From Euclidia mi (Eukaryota > Arthropoda > Insecta > Lepidoptera > Erebidae), in NCBI GenBank assembly GCA_944739405.2, contig OX123182.2:69629183-69693182 (forward strand): a stretch of 64,000 nucleotides of DNA, read 5' to 3'. The notes under the pieces are model-generated. The model saw only the letters and a program-made list of their open reading frames with translations, was not told where the DNA came from and did not search any database. Made by a program: the position numbers and the translations under genes. Below, piece by piece: positions 41,540 to 53,400 of this stretch. The first letter of the stretch is position 1. Each line of letters opens with the position of its first letter.

Positions 41540-43803
41540 GTATATCCAACGCGTAAGCTTATCCCTTCGGCGTTTCTACAAACAACACAGGTACATACTA
41601 AATTCCGTGCTGCTGCACCAGTTTGATATCAACACCGCCTTACAACCGTGTCATATAACAGTCCACAATACATTAAAAATGTTTTAAAAGTGTTTACGAT
41701 TAGAGCCAACACGAAAACATAACCTCTCTAAGTCGTCATTAATGCACGATACATAAAAATAATTTTTAAACCACATTGCTTTTAAACCTGAGGCATCCCA
41801 GCGAGCTTGGGTAGTGCCATTAACCCACGTGGCATTAGTTTGTATAAAAAACCTACTGACGGTGCAACATACCTAAGGATATCGTTGCAAGTAATTAAGC
41901 TTAATGTGCATTGCCACGAAGGGATCCTGTTGGTCCTCTAACCCATGACCTACCTTAACGTACTGTTCATGATCGTAGGTCTGACAAGTTACTAGTAAGC
42001 CTTAGGCTCTTTTAGCATAACATTCTTAATATTCTATTTCAATCCATTGAACACGTAAATCAAATGTCACAAGTTCAAAGGGACATTTATGTAGTATGTA
42101 TTTATACCTGCATACGCTCACAAATTTTGTAAATACATTTGACCTTAACGGCTACTTAAATGGTATTCGCTAAACACTTTTAGTTTAATTAAATGAATAT
42201 AAGAATTGTTGTGCAAGTGAGCCTGCTTACGCCATTCATTTTAGAAATGAACGGACTTATTTCATGAAAACTTGGCCTTTAAAAGTAAGATATTAAATTG
42301 TAATAACGAGTAAATTGAGAACATTTTTTAAAAGGGCTTGTTAGTGAAAAAGAAAATATGTTCAAGATTCGTATACTCTTCTAAAAATACATTTCTAACA
42401 AAAATTACGGGCTCTCAGATTAAAATATTTGAATATTCAAGTGCTTTTAATGCTTAACTTTCTCAATTTACTAGTACCACCTTGGTATCCTACTCATTTG
42501 TATCAAGTTTTATTTAAAAAGATTAATGATTTTTCAATATTAAAGAGTTGAAGTACGCATAAATAATGTTAGAAAATCTCTCATAAACATGCTCTGAACT
42601 CCATGAGAACTCTCAAAGTTGAGACATTCACACGTTCCCTTTAAAGACGAACTGACAGACAGCAAAGTGATCCTGTATATTTTTAGTGCGGCACCCAAAA
42701 ACATTTAACGTGCGGTATACCATTAAAAACAAATCTCACGTACATTTGGTTGTTGATTTTGACCTGTTATTTTGTTCTATAGTGTTTCAATTACGACCGC
42801 TTAAACTGCATACTATTATTTATTCTGATCGAAAAATATATACAACATACATTGTGCATGACAAATAGACAGTATTGCTATCGCCTTATCACTAAGAGCG
42901 AATTAATCTGGCCAGTCCTAACATAAATATGAAAGACATCCACTTCATAGATATAGACCTTCTGCTAAAGTATCTACACACTTATTATAAGGGTAAAAAT
43001 AATTATGTAAAACGATTCAGAAATATTAAAATACTGATGAAAAATTAATAAAAGAAGGTACATAGATTTTTCCTATAATTTAAGAAGTTCTCTGGAATAA
43101 CTAATCAATGTACATAATAATCAAAACATATAGAATCAAAACAGGTATAGACTTTATGAGATTGTATAGTAACACTGAGGCAGCCATAGGCTAAAATGAA
43201 GAAAGGTAAAAGTTAGGTCTTACTACTATATAATACCCATCTTTGTCTTATTGGTAATAACAACATATTTGTTCTTGTATAGTATGAAACCGATTACTAT
43301 GATATTGTATTTACGTTTGATATAGTTGTTACTCTATTTTATATTGTTGACGTAAAAATATCAGTTTACTATCCTATTATATTGTGTTCATGAAATGTAA
43401 TTGTCAATGCATAAACACACTGCTAATTGTGAGAAGTTTGCAAATTTTCAGCTGATACCTTATGTTATTAGCACACAGTATTATATTATATGTTACGGTA
43501 TATAAATATTCCTTTAAGCCAAAAATAATAGTGAATGATATATTTAAAAATGTAATTTTAATTTGAAAAATAGGAAATAAAGATAATAATAATAATAATT
43601 TATGTATTCGGATATAATATATTTGATATCGTCCACGCAGTTATTTCATATGAGCTATTTAATGCTATCTCTCTTACTTTATAACAGGTTGTATACATGT
43701 TCTTAGTCCGTTGCACATAATGTGAACTAATGAAAATCTTGAGTCACAGTAAATTTCTTAAGCGCGGCACACAACCATGTAACCGTTTAAACTTGTGTTA
43801 CAG
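41540..43803 (+). other. Intron 1 of chaoptin-like gene
   Basis: About 2.26 kb between donor CCCAG|GTATAT and acceptor TTGTGTTACAG. AT-rich, with a short ATA microsatellite near 43580-43600. No ORF or repeat recognised. Confidence 0.65.
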
Positions 43804-46800
43804 AATGGCCGCGGATAGAGCTGCAACATCTAGATATAAGCATGTCTAATCTAGAAGTGCTGACAGAAAGCGCACTGGATGGATTGAGATTGCAAATATT
43901 AGTCTTAGTCGCTTACAAATTACATTACATCGAGATGCACGCATTTAGGTAAATTGTGTTTTGAAACTTTATAACAATTTCAAGAACTTTAATTAAAAGT
44001 CAAGTGAAAAGGAACATTAAACAAAACTCATTCGTTTTCAGCTCCATGGCTGGTACACTAGCATCTTTAGACCTCGGCTACAACGAATTCACTGAAATAC
44101 CGCAACAGGGCTTAAAACATTTAAAAGTTTTAAACTGGTTGAATCTGCAGAAGTAAGCACCAGTTTCCAAACTAAATTCTATTAAACTTTCAGTCTGGAG
44201 TTGATTAATTTTATTAATATTTTAACTTTCTTTTAGCAACAACATAGTGTACATGGGATCTGATGTTAAATGACATCATTTGGAAGAGACGTTGATGAGT
44301 CTGTCGCTGAGCAACAACCAGGTGACGCACCTCAAGGCTGGGGCGCTGACGTCACTGCTGCACCTGCTGCAGCTCAACCTCGAGGGGAACCACCTGCGGA
44401 GCATCGCCCACGACTCCCTTCCACCCTCCCTCACGCTCCTCAAGTTATCCAACAACTTCATACATGAACTATCCTGTGTTTTACTTTATAGTCTACCTAG
44501 GTTACAATCTGTACATTTACGCCACAATTTTATTACATTTAAAGATAACTATGTTTGTCCAACTAACAAAACAAAGAAAATAGAGAAATCAGATTTGAGT
44601 AACAATAAAATTAATGACACTTCCCAAATACTTCTGCTTCGAGAAGTTCAAATTAGACAAATTATATTAGACCTTAATGAATTAACTATGATCCCAAGAT
44701 TGGTGTTCACCAATAATAGAATTGAAAGGTTGTCTGTGTCATATAATATGTTTACTTCGATCAGCCGAGATCTATTTTTGTCGGTGAAAAACTCGCTGGA
44801 ACATCTGGAAGTGGAGCACAACAAATTGTTCCACTTGCCAGACACTTTGGCTCAGGTCGTGCGCCTTCGACATTTATCTTTAGCTTACAACCAGTTGGAG
44901 GAATCGCCCGCCCTCCCGAGCTGAATTCAGACGCTCTCGATGGCGGGCAACTTTTTAATTTCAATACCCTCTGCACTTCAAATGCTCGAATCCGGTTCTA
45001 TTCGTTATCTCGACTTAAGCTACAACAGGATATTTAATTTGTTACCAAACGATTTCCTAGACTGGTCCACTTCTCTTGGGACTATCAACTTAAGAGGTAA
45101 CAGGATTGCACAGATTTATAAGAACGTTTTTCCGGCGAGTATGCCATTGAAGGAGATAAATCTAAGTTTTAGCGACTTGTACTACGTGCATCCACAATCT
45201 TTTTCGAACGTGACTAGTTTGCTTCATGTACTAGAATCGTCCTCCACGCTATTTAGCGGCTATTTTCCTTTCGAAATCGAGGACGGCCTAGAAAATCTCA
45301 GTTGGCTTTCTTTCGATAACAACGACTTCCATATTCTCAAACTATCCGATTTGGCCGCATTTCCAAACCTCAAATATCTAAATTTAGATTACAATAGAAT
45401 CGTAGATATCTTCATAAGCGAAGACTATCACAATGTATCGCTCTCTCTCAGCAACGTCAGACTCGCGTATAATTTTTTGCATTCATTGCACAGCAGAAGT
45501 TTTATATACATGCCCGAGTTGAGAAACTTAGATTTATCTCATAACAGAATCAACAACTTAACTAAGCACACTTTCACAAACTTACCAAACTTGAGATATT
45601 TATCTCTTGCGGGTAACATAATCGATTCGATGGAAGCTGAGACGTTTGCTAATTTACCAAAACTGGAAATATTGGAACTCCAGGGAAACAACTTTACGTA
45701 TTTATCACTTAACTCGTTTCATAACGTCTCTAACGTAGACATTACGTTCACGCTGAACGTTAGCAGAAACCGCATCAAGTTTGTCGATGGTGACGCCGCT
45801 ATCTCTATTAACATATTTGATGGTTCATATAATGAGCTGTATGAAGTGCCATTTTTTTCATCGCAGTCGAGACAACGATACGACAAATTATACTGTCGCA
45901 TAATAAAATTTTTCATATATCCAACGATGCTTTTGGGAATGCAGAGTATTTGGAAATTCTAGATTTGCATAAAAATAATATTACCATTATCAAAAGAAAA
46001 TCATTTACGGATCTAATATCTCTACAAATATTGGATTTGTCATTCAATAAAATAACTCAATTATCTATAGAGCAATTCTTTAATTTGAATAAGCTAAGAT
46101 ACTTGAAATTAGATCACAACAATTTGAGGTTGTTACCGAGGGATGTCTTTAAAAATACTATCATCGAACATTTGGATTTGAGTTACAACGAAATGTCGTT
46201 ATTTCCCGACACCGCACTCTCCCAGATTGGCTTCACTCTTCGATACTTTGATCTGTCACATAATCGTATAGAATATTTAGACAGTAATATATTTCGAAGC
46301 ACACAGTTTCTATTAAGCCTAAATTTAGGTCATAATCTGTTAACAGTATTATCAGATAACACGTTTTCAAGCCTCGGTGGCTTGCGCCAACTGGACCTAA
46401 GCTCAAACTCCATAAAGGCAAACTTCAAGGAGCTGTTTCACAACCTTCCCAACTTGAGGCATTTGAATCTTGCAAATGTAAGCTTAAAGTCAGTGCCTTA
46501 TCTACCTTTGACAAACTTAACTAGCCTCAATTTGACGTCAAATTACATTAACAGTTTTAGGGAGACTGATGTTAAACGGCTAGTGAGTCTTCGCCATTTA
46601 GATCTTAGTCATAATTGTCTTACCTCTTTAGTGCCAAAGATGTGGTTTCATTTGAATAATCTATACCTTCTCGACTTGTCGTACAATCCTATCGTAAGAA
46701 TCACGCCAAATAGTTTCAAATGGCTGAGCAATTTATCTCATTTGAATTTAAATGGACTGAAATACTTAGACATAGTTGACCAAGAGTCCTTCCATCCATT

Positions 46801-47225
46801 GATATCGCTTCGGTCCCTGCATATCCAATCGTGGTCTACTATAAATCATTCTACGTTCCGCATTTCCAATATCACCTCCTCTCTCCCCTCCTTGTACAAA
46901 TAAGTGATACATTGGACAGACGAGACCATGGACAATCAATTACACGGGATCGATGCAAGGAACATTCGTTACCTAGAAATCAGGGGATCAAATCTGAAAC
47001 GAATATCCGACGAGGCTTTCCAGCCCTTCGCCGACAGTCAAGAGATATTTATCAGGATCACAATGACTTCCTTAACGAAATTGCCGACAGCATTTATGAG
47101 GCACTTAGGACAAGTTCCGCAGCTTAGTATCGACTTGAGCTATAATCAACTGACGACGCTTAATCCTGCTATTTTCTACCCGAATTTCACCAGTTGGAGC
47201 CATGTAGCGACCAAGTTACTGTCAG

Positions 47226-47874
47226 GTACGTCCGTATCTTGTTCGTGTATACTTAACGTCATCTAATATCATAACCCGCACAATGCTATATCATAACCCG
47301 CAGTTGAGCCGCCCGGCACCCGGCACCCGCACCCACTCGCTACAACATATAAACAAGATAAACTTTTCATTTCAGAGCAGATGATTTTATTTTACCGTAC
47401 CTATCTGCGGCTCGGCTTAACGAAGTTGAAAACCTGCATTTTTACGCTCGTTTAAATTTTTAAAAGTTAAACTTAGTTTTATGTTACTTTTTCCAGGGTA
47501 AAAGAACTTGCTCGTTGTGTGGAGTCGAGCCTTTCTCGCTAAAAACTCGAATATAAAGTCAACATTACTGTACAATTCACCTGTAGTTCCAAACCACATA
47601 AACTCCTTTTGAAAACAATTTAAATATTTGATAAGCGCTGCGATATCTCTAAAACGAGTTAGGTAGTTCATTAAAAATGTACAGTCGCGCGAGTGAACCA
47701 CAAGCAATTGCTAGTATTTTATTAAAATTTACCGAGCCTCTCACCACAGAGAATGTGGCGGGCAAACTCTTCTTAATGAGTTTTAATTCTTAATACGCCA
47801 CTCGAAACTTATCTAGGCGAGGTAAATCGTGTACTTGTATAATGTAGTAATATTGAGTGTGTGGTGTGTCGCAG
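47226..47874 (+). other. Intron 4 of chaoptin-like gene
   Basis: Donor TCAG|GTACGT, acceptor GTGTCGCAG. Near 47270-47330 it contains a duplicated ATATCATAACCCGCA and a GC-rich CCCGGCACCCGGCACCCGCAC stretch. No coding sequence. Confidence 0.65.
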
Positions 47875-48469
47875 GCGGGCTGATATTGACGGGCAACCCG
47901 CTGCGGTGCGAGTGCGAGCTGGCGGGGCTGGGCGCGTGGCTGCGGCGCTGGCTGCAGGAGAACGAGGCGGGCGCGGAGCTGCGGCGAGCCGTGCGCGGCG
48001 GCACGTGCAAGGAGCCAAACGGGCGCCGCGCCCCTCTGCTGCAGCTGCGCGCCGACGAGGCCGAGTGCCACGCCAGCGCGCTCTCCAGCGACGCGCAGCC
48101 ACACTACACGCGCGCCGCGTACACGCTCGCCGCCGCGCTCTGTACCCTCCTACTCAGATGATGTCCGTTCTAACTCGACACTTTTATACCTTACTAGTAA
48201 ATACTTGTAAATATGTTTTAACACCACCGACTTTCATGTTTGCAAACAGACTGTAGTTGAATTTTATACACAGTACGATTAAAGATTTTTGTAGGTAACG
48301 TAGACGTGTACGTATAAGCGAGGCGAGAATGATTTTTATGTCTATTATTAATAATACTTCAATGTGTATAGGTAGATACGTATTATAATGTTAATAAGGT
48401 TTTTAGTTAACTCTATAGGTATTGTACGAACACAATAGATTGCTCACAAAATACGACCATTTGAAACAG

Positions 48470-48645
48470 AATAAATACGAGTAGGTAATTCTGCAATGTT
48501 TCTCTTTCCTTTCATCGAGGTCTATGTATTTAAAAATATACGTACTTAACATACATACGTTAAACGTATCTACCCTAATGTGGCCACAAATTGTTATTCT
48601 TTTGTAAATTTACTTTATACTCGTGTAAATATGTACAAAAATAAA
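48470..48645 (+). terminator. Polyadenylation signals after chaoptin-like gene
   Basis: AATAAA at 48470-48475 and again at 48640-48645, about 310 and 480 bp after the stop codon. Either could end the transcript. Confidence 0.5.
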
Positions 48646-49479
48646 TATTTTTACAAAAATGTGATTATAATTATTTCTCAACACAATTGATGTAAGTACA
48701 TCTTCTAAGGGGAAAACTTCTGTAAGAATCTAGGCAAATGTTTCATCACGTTTCATAACTTGGTAAGGTTTCGTTTATCAAAAGCATAACTTTGTGATTT
48801 CAGCTGACACCTAACCTACTTATATTATAATGCGCATTGTGATTTCTCCCGCTGACACCGCTGAAACATTGTGCTTAATCCCCGTACGAAACTCCAAGCA
48901 AATTGCTTGCTTTATTGAAGTTTATTGTTGTAGAAATTCAATCCGTATTATTGGTTACGGAGCAGTTTTAAATTAAAAATAAACAATTGTGTAGGGTGTA
49001 ATGTCGAATCATTAAATTACGGGTCAAATATATAGCGATGTGTAAATAAAATAGGGGAGGATTAGCGGTGCGCCAGTGGAATAAATTAAAACGTAGCCAA
49101 TGAATACATTTAATTTCCGAACTGGCTTTGATTCGGTATCGATTCGCCGGCTATTTTGGTTGTTGCTAATGCGCCGGAATTAATGTAATTGATCTGAATT
49201 CGTGATGCTTACGTATTGGTCAAATATTCGGATTGCAGTGGTTCCCCTTGAAGTAATATTCAAACTGGAGCCAGCTGTGTCAAAGCTTGAATATGTAGAA
49301 ATATAGGAATTCTTACAATTAGGTAGATAGGTAGGAGATAGGGGTATGGTTATGACAATCGAACACACGTCTGAACTGATAGAATGGCTAGAAATTTAAA
49401 TGCTTATATAGGAATGTAAAGGAACTCTTCTCATCTGAAATGGAATCGGTATGTTAAAAATGCTCTCTTATTAGCCGCA
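48646..49479. other. Intergenic DNA, no gene seen
   Basis: AT-rich, no recognised features. Confidence 0.5.
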
Positions 49480-49998
49480 AAGGCAAGCAAAGTCTGCCAT
49501 AGAGGCAGCCAGAGGGCAACACGGTGCGAGTGGCTAGGGGTGTCGAGCGGTGCGGAACCGGTCTCGCCATCACGGGTCTCGTGACAACGGAGACCCGGAG
49601 CGGTTTTCCCCGTAGTTACGCCCTTGAAAATGACACTTTCACCCCCGAGCTAATAGCTCTTGCGGCTTCCCTCTGGCCGGCCGTCCAAGGCAAGTCAGAG
49701 TTGAGAGTCCTGCGAGCGTTCTTAGGCATCCACTCCAACCAGCCAGTAAAGGCAAGCCGGATACGAGGCTCTGACCGACTCTCTGAAGCATTCGGGACCG
49801 CAGTGTTGCCACACACATTCAGCTCGCCACAAAGCTGCCCTGCGGTTTGTAAGCTTTCTTTTCATCTTGTAATACATTTATTGTTTATATCACAAGATGA
49901 GGTGATGTTTGAAAGCTGTTACTCTGCCGTCTGAGTTTGCGGTAGTCTCATAGTGAGATAACGGCTGCCCCAGAGGGCTTTTATTATTATTATTATAT
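49480..49998 (+). repeat. Unclassified GC-rich block with (TTA)n tail
   Basis: A GC-rich island in AT-rich DNA with stem-forming motifs (GGGTCTC-GTGACAACG-GAGACCC at 49576-49598; CATCTTGTAA / TCACAAGATG near 49864-49900), ending in TTATTATTATTATTATATTA at 49980. The layout resembles a short retroposon inserted in + orientation. A 136-codon frame spans 49524-49934 but shows no recognisable domain. Confidence 0.4.
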
Positions 49999-50009
49999 TA
50001 ACCACCATA

Positions 50010-50120
50010 GTCGCTCTTGCGTTATCACGGTTGCATTCAAGACTTTTCGTCTTGGAGTCCCGATTCCGCTTATTGGTGATTTGACAGAGTATTAGCGTAG
50101 CCATCTTATTACCTGACAAT
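50010..50120 (-). repeat. SINE 3' fragment
   Basis: CGCTCTTGCGTTATCACGGTTGC ... AAGACTTTTCGTCTTGGAGTCCCGATTCCGCTTATTGGTG parallels CGCCCTAGCCTTATCCCGGTTGC ... GCCTTGGAGCCCGAGGTCCGCTTACTGGTC at 58465-58540. Same orientation, older and truncated. Confidence 0.6.
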
Positions 50121-50911
50121 AAGCTACGCAAAATTAAAAACCTTTTACAAGCCTTCTGTCCAAAACGGCATAATTAAAACGTTAAAATTGATTAATCTGG
50201 CGAGTCATTCGTACAATGTACTAATAAAAGAAACATAATTAAAGCAGTACTCAGACTCGGTATAATCCGCCCTTTTCATCTTACATACAAAGACAAACAC
50301 AGGCGGTTCACTCCAACTTGAAAGATTTTAACCAGAATACGGCCAGCGTACCTTTTGAGTCGCAACCTCGTGACGTGGGAATAAAGACGTGAGATGTAAT
50401 CTGTTTAATGCATTAATTAGGTCGCTGGACAATAGACTAACCTATTTACATACTGTATTCCGTTAAAGGTAACTCAAACGTTCTGTGTGTTAAGTAGACC
50501 ACGAAGACGCGGGAGAGTCACTCATCCCCTCTGAATGCACTAAGAGGCGCTGTATGACTTCTTGTGAGGCAAAAAAGCATACAAATTACATCCAATCACG
50601 CACACAACAACTATATTTCTGTCATCTGAACAATTATTTTATCAAAAGTAAATCGCTACTTTGTCACAGGATATGTACACTAAAGCAAAAAAGTTCTCAA
50701 GGAGATTACAAAAAATAACTGTATATTTCTATTGGATCGGTAGTCTCCAATTCGTGGAACACTTTCCCAAAATAATACGTTCCACCGTCAATTTCAGTGT
50801 CACAAAACATCGCAGCTACAGCATAATATAATAGAAAGCTCTCTAGAAAAGTTAGGAAGGATATATTCGTAAAGACAGCCACATTATTCTGTAAAAAGGC
50901 GTCTCAGTGCG
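50121..50911. other. Intergenic DNA, no gene seen
   Basis: AT-rich. No gene or repeat recognised. Confidence 0.45.
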
Positions 50912-50960
50912 AATATAAATCTGCCCACTCGACTCTTACATAGATTATGGTGAATAGTGA
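50912..50960 (+). promoter_or_regulatory. Candidate TATA promoter
   Basis: ATATAAAT near 50911-50918, with a plausible start region 25-35 bp downstream and an ATG at 50999. The downstream segment is GC-rich and ends in a strong splice donor. Confidence 0.3.
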
Positions 50961-50998
50961 GCAGTGAGAGAGAGCGTGCTAGTGGGACGTGTGACAAG

Positions 50999-51079
50999 AT
51001 GGATGTACTAAATCATTGTTGCGATGTTTGCAATTAGCTTGCCCTCTGCGCGCTGCTCGCCCGCCCCGTCGCACTTCAC
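50999..51079 (+). CDS. Candidate first coding exon, secreted protein
   Basis: From the ATG at 51024 the frame reads MFAISLPSARCSPAPSHF up to a consensus splice donor (CTTCAC|GTGAGT, 51080). The earlier ATG at 50999 opens a frame that stops at 51035. The two frames differ by one base around an A run at 51010-51013. A TATA box, short 5' UTR, hydrophobic start and GTGAGT donor are the usual layout of a secreted-protein or cuticle-protein first exon in insects. No second exon was recognised downstream. Weak call. Confidence 0.25.
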
Positions 51080-52424
51080 GTGAGTACGTTAGTACTTTGT
51101 TCCACACTCCACGCATTTGGGACAGTCACTAGACAAATATATCACATTCAAGGTGGTTTCCACTTAAGTGAAGACGATTGGAAAAATGTTTTCTACCAAT
51201 TGGACGTCACCGTAATCGCGTTTTCTAGCGCACAGACAATGCTCGGGATCGTGCATCTTAATGGTTAAAAAATATTCGCTTTAGTAGTGTTTGTGTTGGC
51301 AGAACGCAGCGTTTTGAACACACAAGTGCTTGGAAAATAGAAAAACAGACATTACTCTTGCAAAAAAATGTTTGCACGTGGTGCTGAATACGGTTTTGTT
51401 CAACCTTTGTTACTTATATGTCTGACGCTTGCTTTTCGGTTCTTATTAAGTGCGCGCCGATATAAATTAGATCGTAAATTAGACCGTACATCGTTAAACT
51501 ACTGAATCGATCTCATTTTATTAGGTAGAAGCAGCTTAATAGCTGCGACACTAGTGTTAGTCTGGAAAATGGCTAGAGAGTAGCAAAGACATACATTTGC
51601 ACGTTGTTAGTGTTGTTACTAAGATATGCAATGAAATAGAAAAACGCATTTGATTGTATAGGCATTAGTATACGGAATAGTAGGTAATTATGTAATGCAC
51701 ACATAAGTACTTATATCGCTTAAAATATTGTGACAGTAAGCGTAAAACCTTATAATTCTCAGTCGTAAAGATAACCATGTCAGTATCGATCAAGGGCTAG
51801 GCATGCTTTCTTCGATTTATTGTGCAGTATCTTTCTATCGCTAATAGTAATAAAAATTGTCTTCAAATCCTATACATCAGTTTTTGTTCTACGCATACAT
51901 GTTGTATCTATTTCTACGGAAATAATGCTGTCGGAAGTGTATGAAATTTTATAATAAATACCTCAATTGCTAAGTTATAATAATATTGATTATTGAACAA
52001 TGTAATTACAAATTGTATAAAACTTAGAGACGGAATTCATTCATTACTACTGCGCTCTGGCAGTAGCAATTTTTTCGCCCTCCTGTAAAGTAACTAATGA
52101 CTAAAGAACGTGATGTCAGAAATATAGGACGATCTGCCATTCTAAACGAAGAAAGTATTACTTCAACTAATAGTGAGCTCTTTGCAATTTGTATATTTCA
52201 ATTAATGTTTCATTTTATCTCAACGTCTTCAACATGGCCTAACGATTCTTGTAGATTATTCATAAAGTCAAAGCCGTCGGTTCCACGATAAGTATCGGCA
52301 CTGACGGCTTTATGTGCCTTACAAAGCACAGTGGTGCGCACAAGCGATCACCCACCCAAGACGAGACCTCTGAAAAAATAGACTTAGCGATATGTATGAA
52401 AGGCAAATAAAGTAACTCATCAGC
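51080..52424. other. Intergenic or intronic DNA, no gene seen
   Basis: AT-rich. A small hairpin-like pair AAGCCGTC / GACGGCTT lies at 52268-52310. No coding signal. Confidence 0.45.
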
Positions 52425-52805
52425 CGCCTAGCGGTATCTCAGTAAGAAATCGGAGTCCGCTTTCTAGTATAACCAGATTTGACTGAATAATAGCTTTTAA
52501 ATAAAGAGCGACTGCGTGTCTACGCAACTCAAACGAATAGCAATATTCCATGGGTTAGACCAGTACCAGTTTATTTTAGGAGAACTGAGTATCCATAACA
52601 ACTGTCAAAGTTCTTCATGACAGCCGGGACCGACGGTTTAACGTGCTCTTAGAAGCAGGAGGCAGGCGAAAATTAACAATTTTATACGCACATAACTGTG
52701 CTAAAAGTCAGTGATGCGCGCCGTTGTATTGAAGCCGAAACCCCCTCTTTGTATGGCATTCTGTTTGAAATCTCCACTAAGCTGTCGCTGCATTCTAGTC
52801 ATATG
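52425..52805 (-). repeat. tRNA-derived SINE, diverged copy
   Basis: Shares long segments with the SINE at 58447-58858: ATTCCATGGGTTAGACCAGT, CTTCATGACAGCCGGGACCGACGGTTTAACGTGCTC, CGAAAATTAACAATTTTATACGCAC and a degenerate head (ATCTCCACTAAGCTGTCGCTGC). Its left part is rearranged. Confidence 0.75.
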
Positions 52806-53089
52806 GACATAATAATATATTTAAAATATAATTCTCGGGAGAATAATCCTGTATCACGGTAAAAATTACAAGAATTTAATCCATGCACATAAAGATCACC
52901 CAGACTCGTTACAACAATGTGTGGATCACAGAAAGTGTTGCTTTGTGCAGGAATCTAACCCACGAAACTAGGAGACCCTTAAACCGCTACTCTATAGGTA
53001 CATGCAATCACTAAATTATACCAATTGATCACCAGTAATGCTTACCAATATTGTCCGTGTGGCGACGGATTAAGAATACGGAATGTTAC
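52806..53089. other. Intergenic DNA, no gene seen
   Basis: No recognised features. Confidence 0.45.
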
Positions 53090-53285
53090 CACCCCATATC
53101 ATCCCATGGGTGTCGTAAGAGCCGACAGAGGGAGCATATTATGCAGAAATGAACACTGTAAGAGAAGGAAAACTTGATACAAACCCTATACCAATCCGTT
53201 TGGTCAGCGTGGTATAGTTGGCTAATTCCTCCTTTCAAAGGAAAGGCGAAGTCCAGCAGTGGACTGTTAAAGGCTGATGATGAAT
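53090..53285 (+). mobile_element. LINE 3' end with TGA tail
   Basis: CCCATGGGTGTCGTAAGAGCCGAC, then CCCTATACCAATCC, GGTCAGCGTGGTATAGTTGG, AAGGCGAAGTCCAGCAGTGGACTG and finally GCTGATGATGAATG. The same family, inverted, is at 34850-35060. Only the 3' UTR remains. Confidence 0.65.
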
Positions 53286-53334
53286 GCTTACTTATATGCG
53301 TGCCTTGAGTTTCTTCCAGGCTCTTCTCATAGCC

Positions 53335-53400
53335 CTACGTGAACCCTGACGTTCATAAGTGCTGCTTTGTAACCTATATGAATAAATAAAAATTGTTTTT
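53335..53400 (+). repeat. Retroposon tail fragment
   Basis: CCTGACGTTCATAAGTGCTGCTTTGTAACCTATATGAATAAATAAA matches the terminal part of the LINE fragment at 38245-38425. Confidence 0.5.

Larger units (their letters stand above)
41365..48161 (+). pseudogene. Chaoptin-like LRR cell-surface gene, frame broken
   Basis: Five exons with consensus splice sites: 41365-41539, 43804-43948, 44042-44152, 44237-47225 and 47875-48161. About 1,235 codons, close to the size of insect chaoptin, a GPI-anchored photoreceptor adhesion protein needed for rhabdomere structure. Exon 1 encodes a signal peptide (LALQCAALVASALVGALA) and a cysteine-rich N-cap (CAGSPLCSCRTQHMSC). Exons 2-4 carry a long array of LxxLxLxxNxI repeats (e.g. 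LRNLDLSHNRINNL). Exon 5 has a C-terminal cap (NPLRCECEL, GGTCKEP, EAECHAS) and a hydrophobic GPI-type tail (AAYTLAAALCTLLLR). Lesions: TGA 44271-44273, TGA 44922-44924, a one-base deletion in the T7 run 45852-45858, and TAA 46901-46903. Exon 4 phase fits exon 5 only if one base is missing. It could be a dead paralogue, or intact with assembly errors. Confidence 0.85.

Noticed and set aside
44270..44467. Alternative frame inside exon 4 of the chaoptin-like gene
   Set aside because: It is the +1 shadow of the LRR frame and lacks the LRR pattern.
49524..49934. 136-codon frame
   Set aside because: No recognisable domain; it lies in a GC-rich retroposon-like block ending in a (TTA)n tail.
51080..51268. 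62-codon frame after the candidate first exon
   Set aside because: It starts at the splice donor region and would be intronic; no domain.
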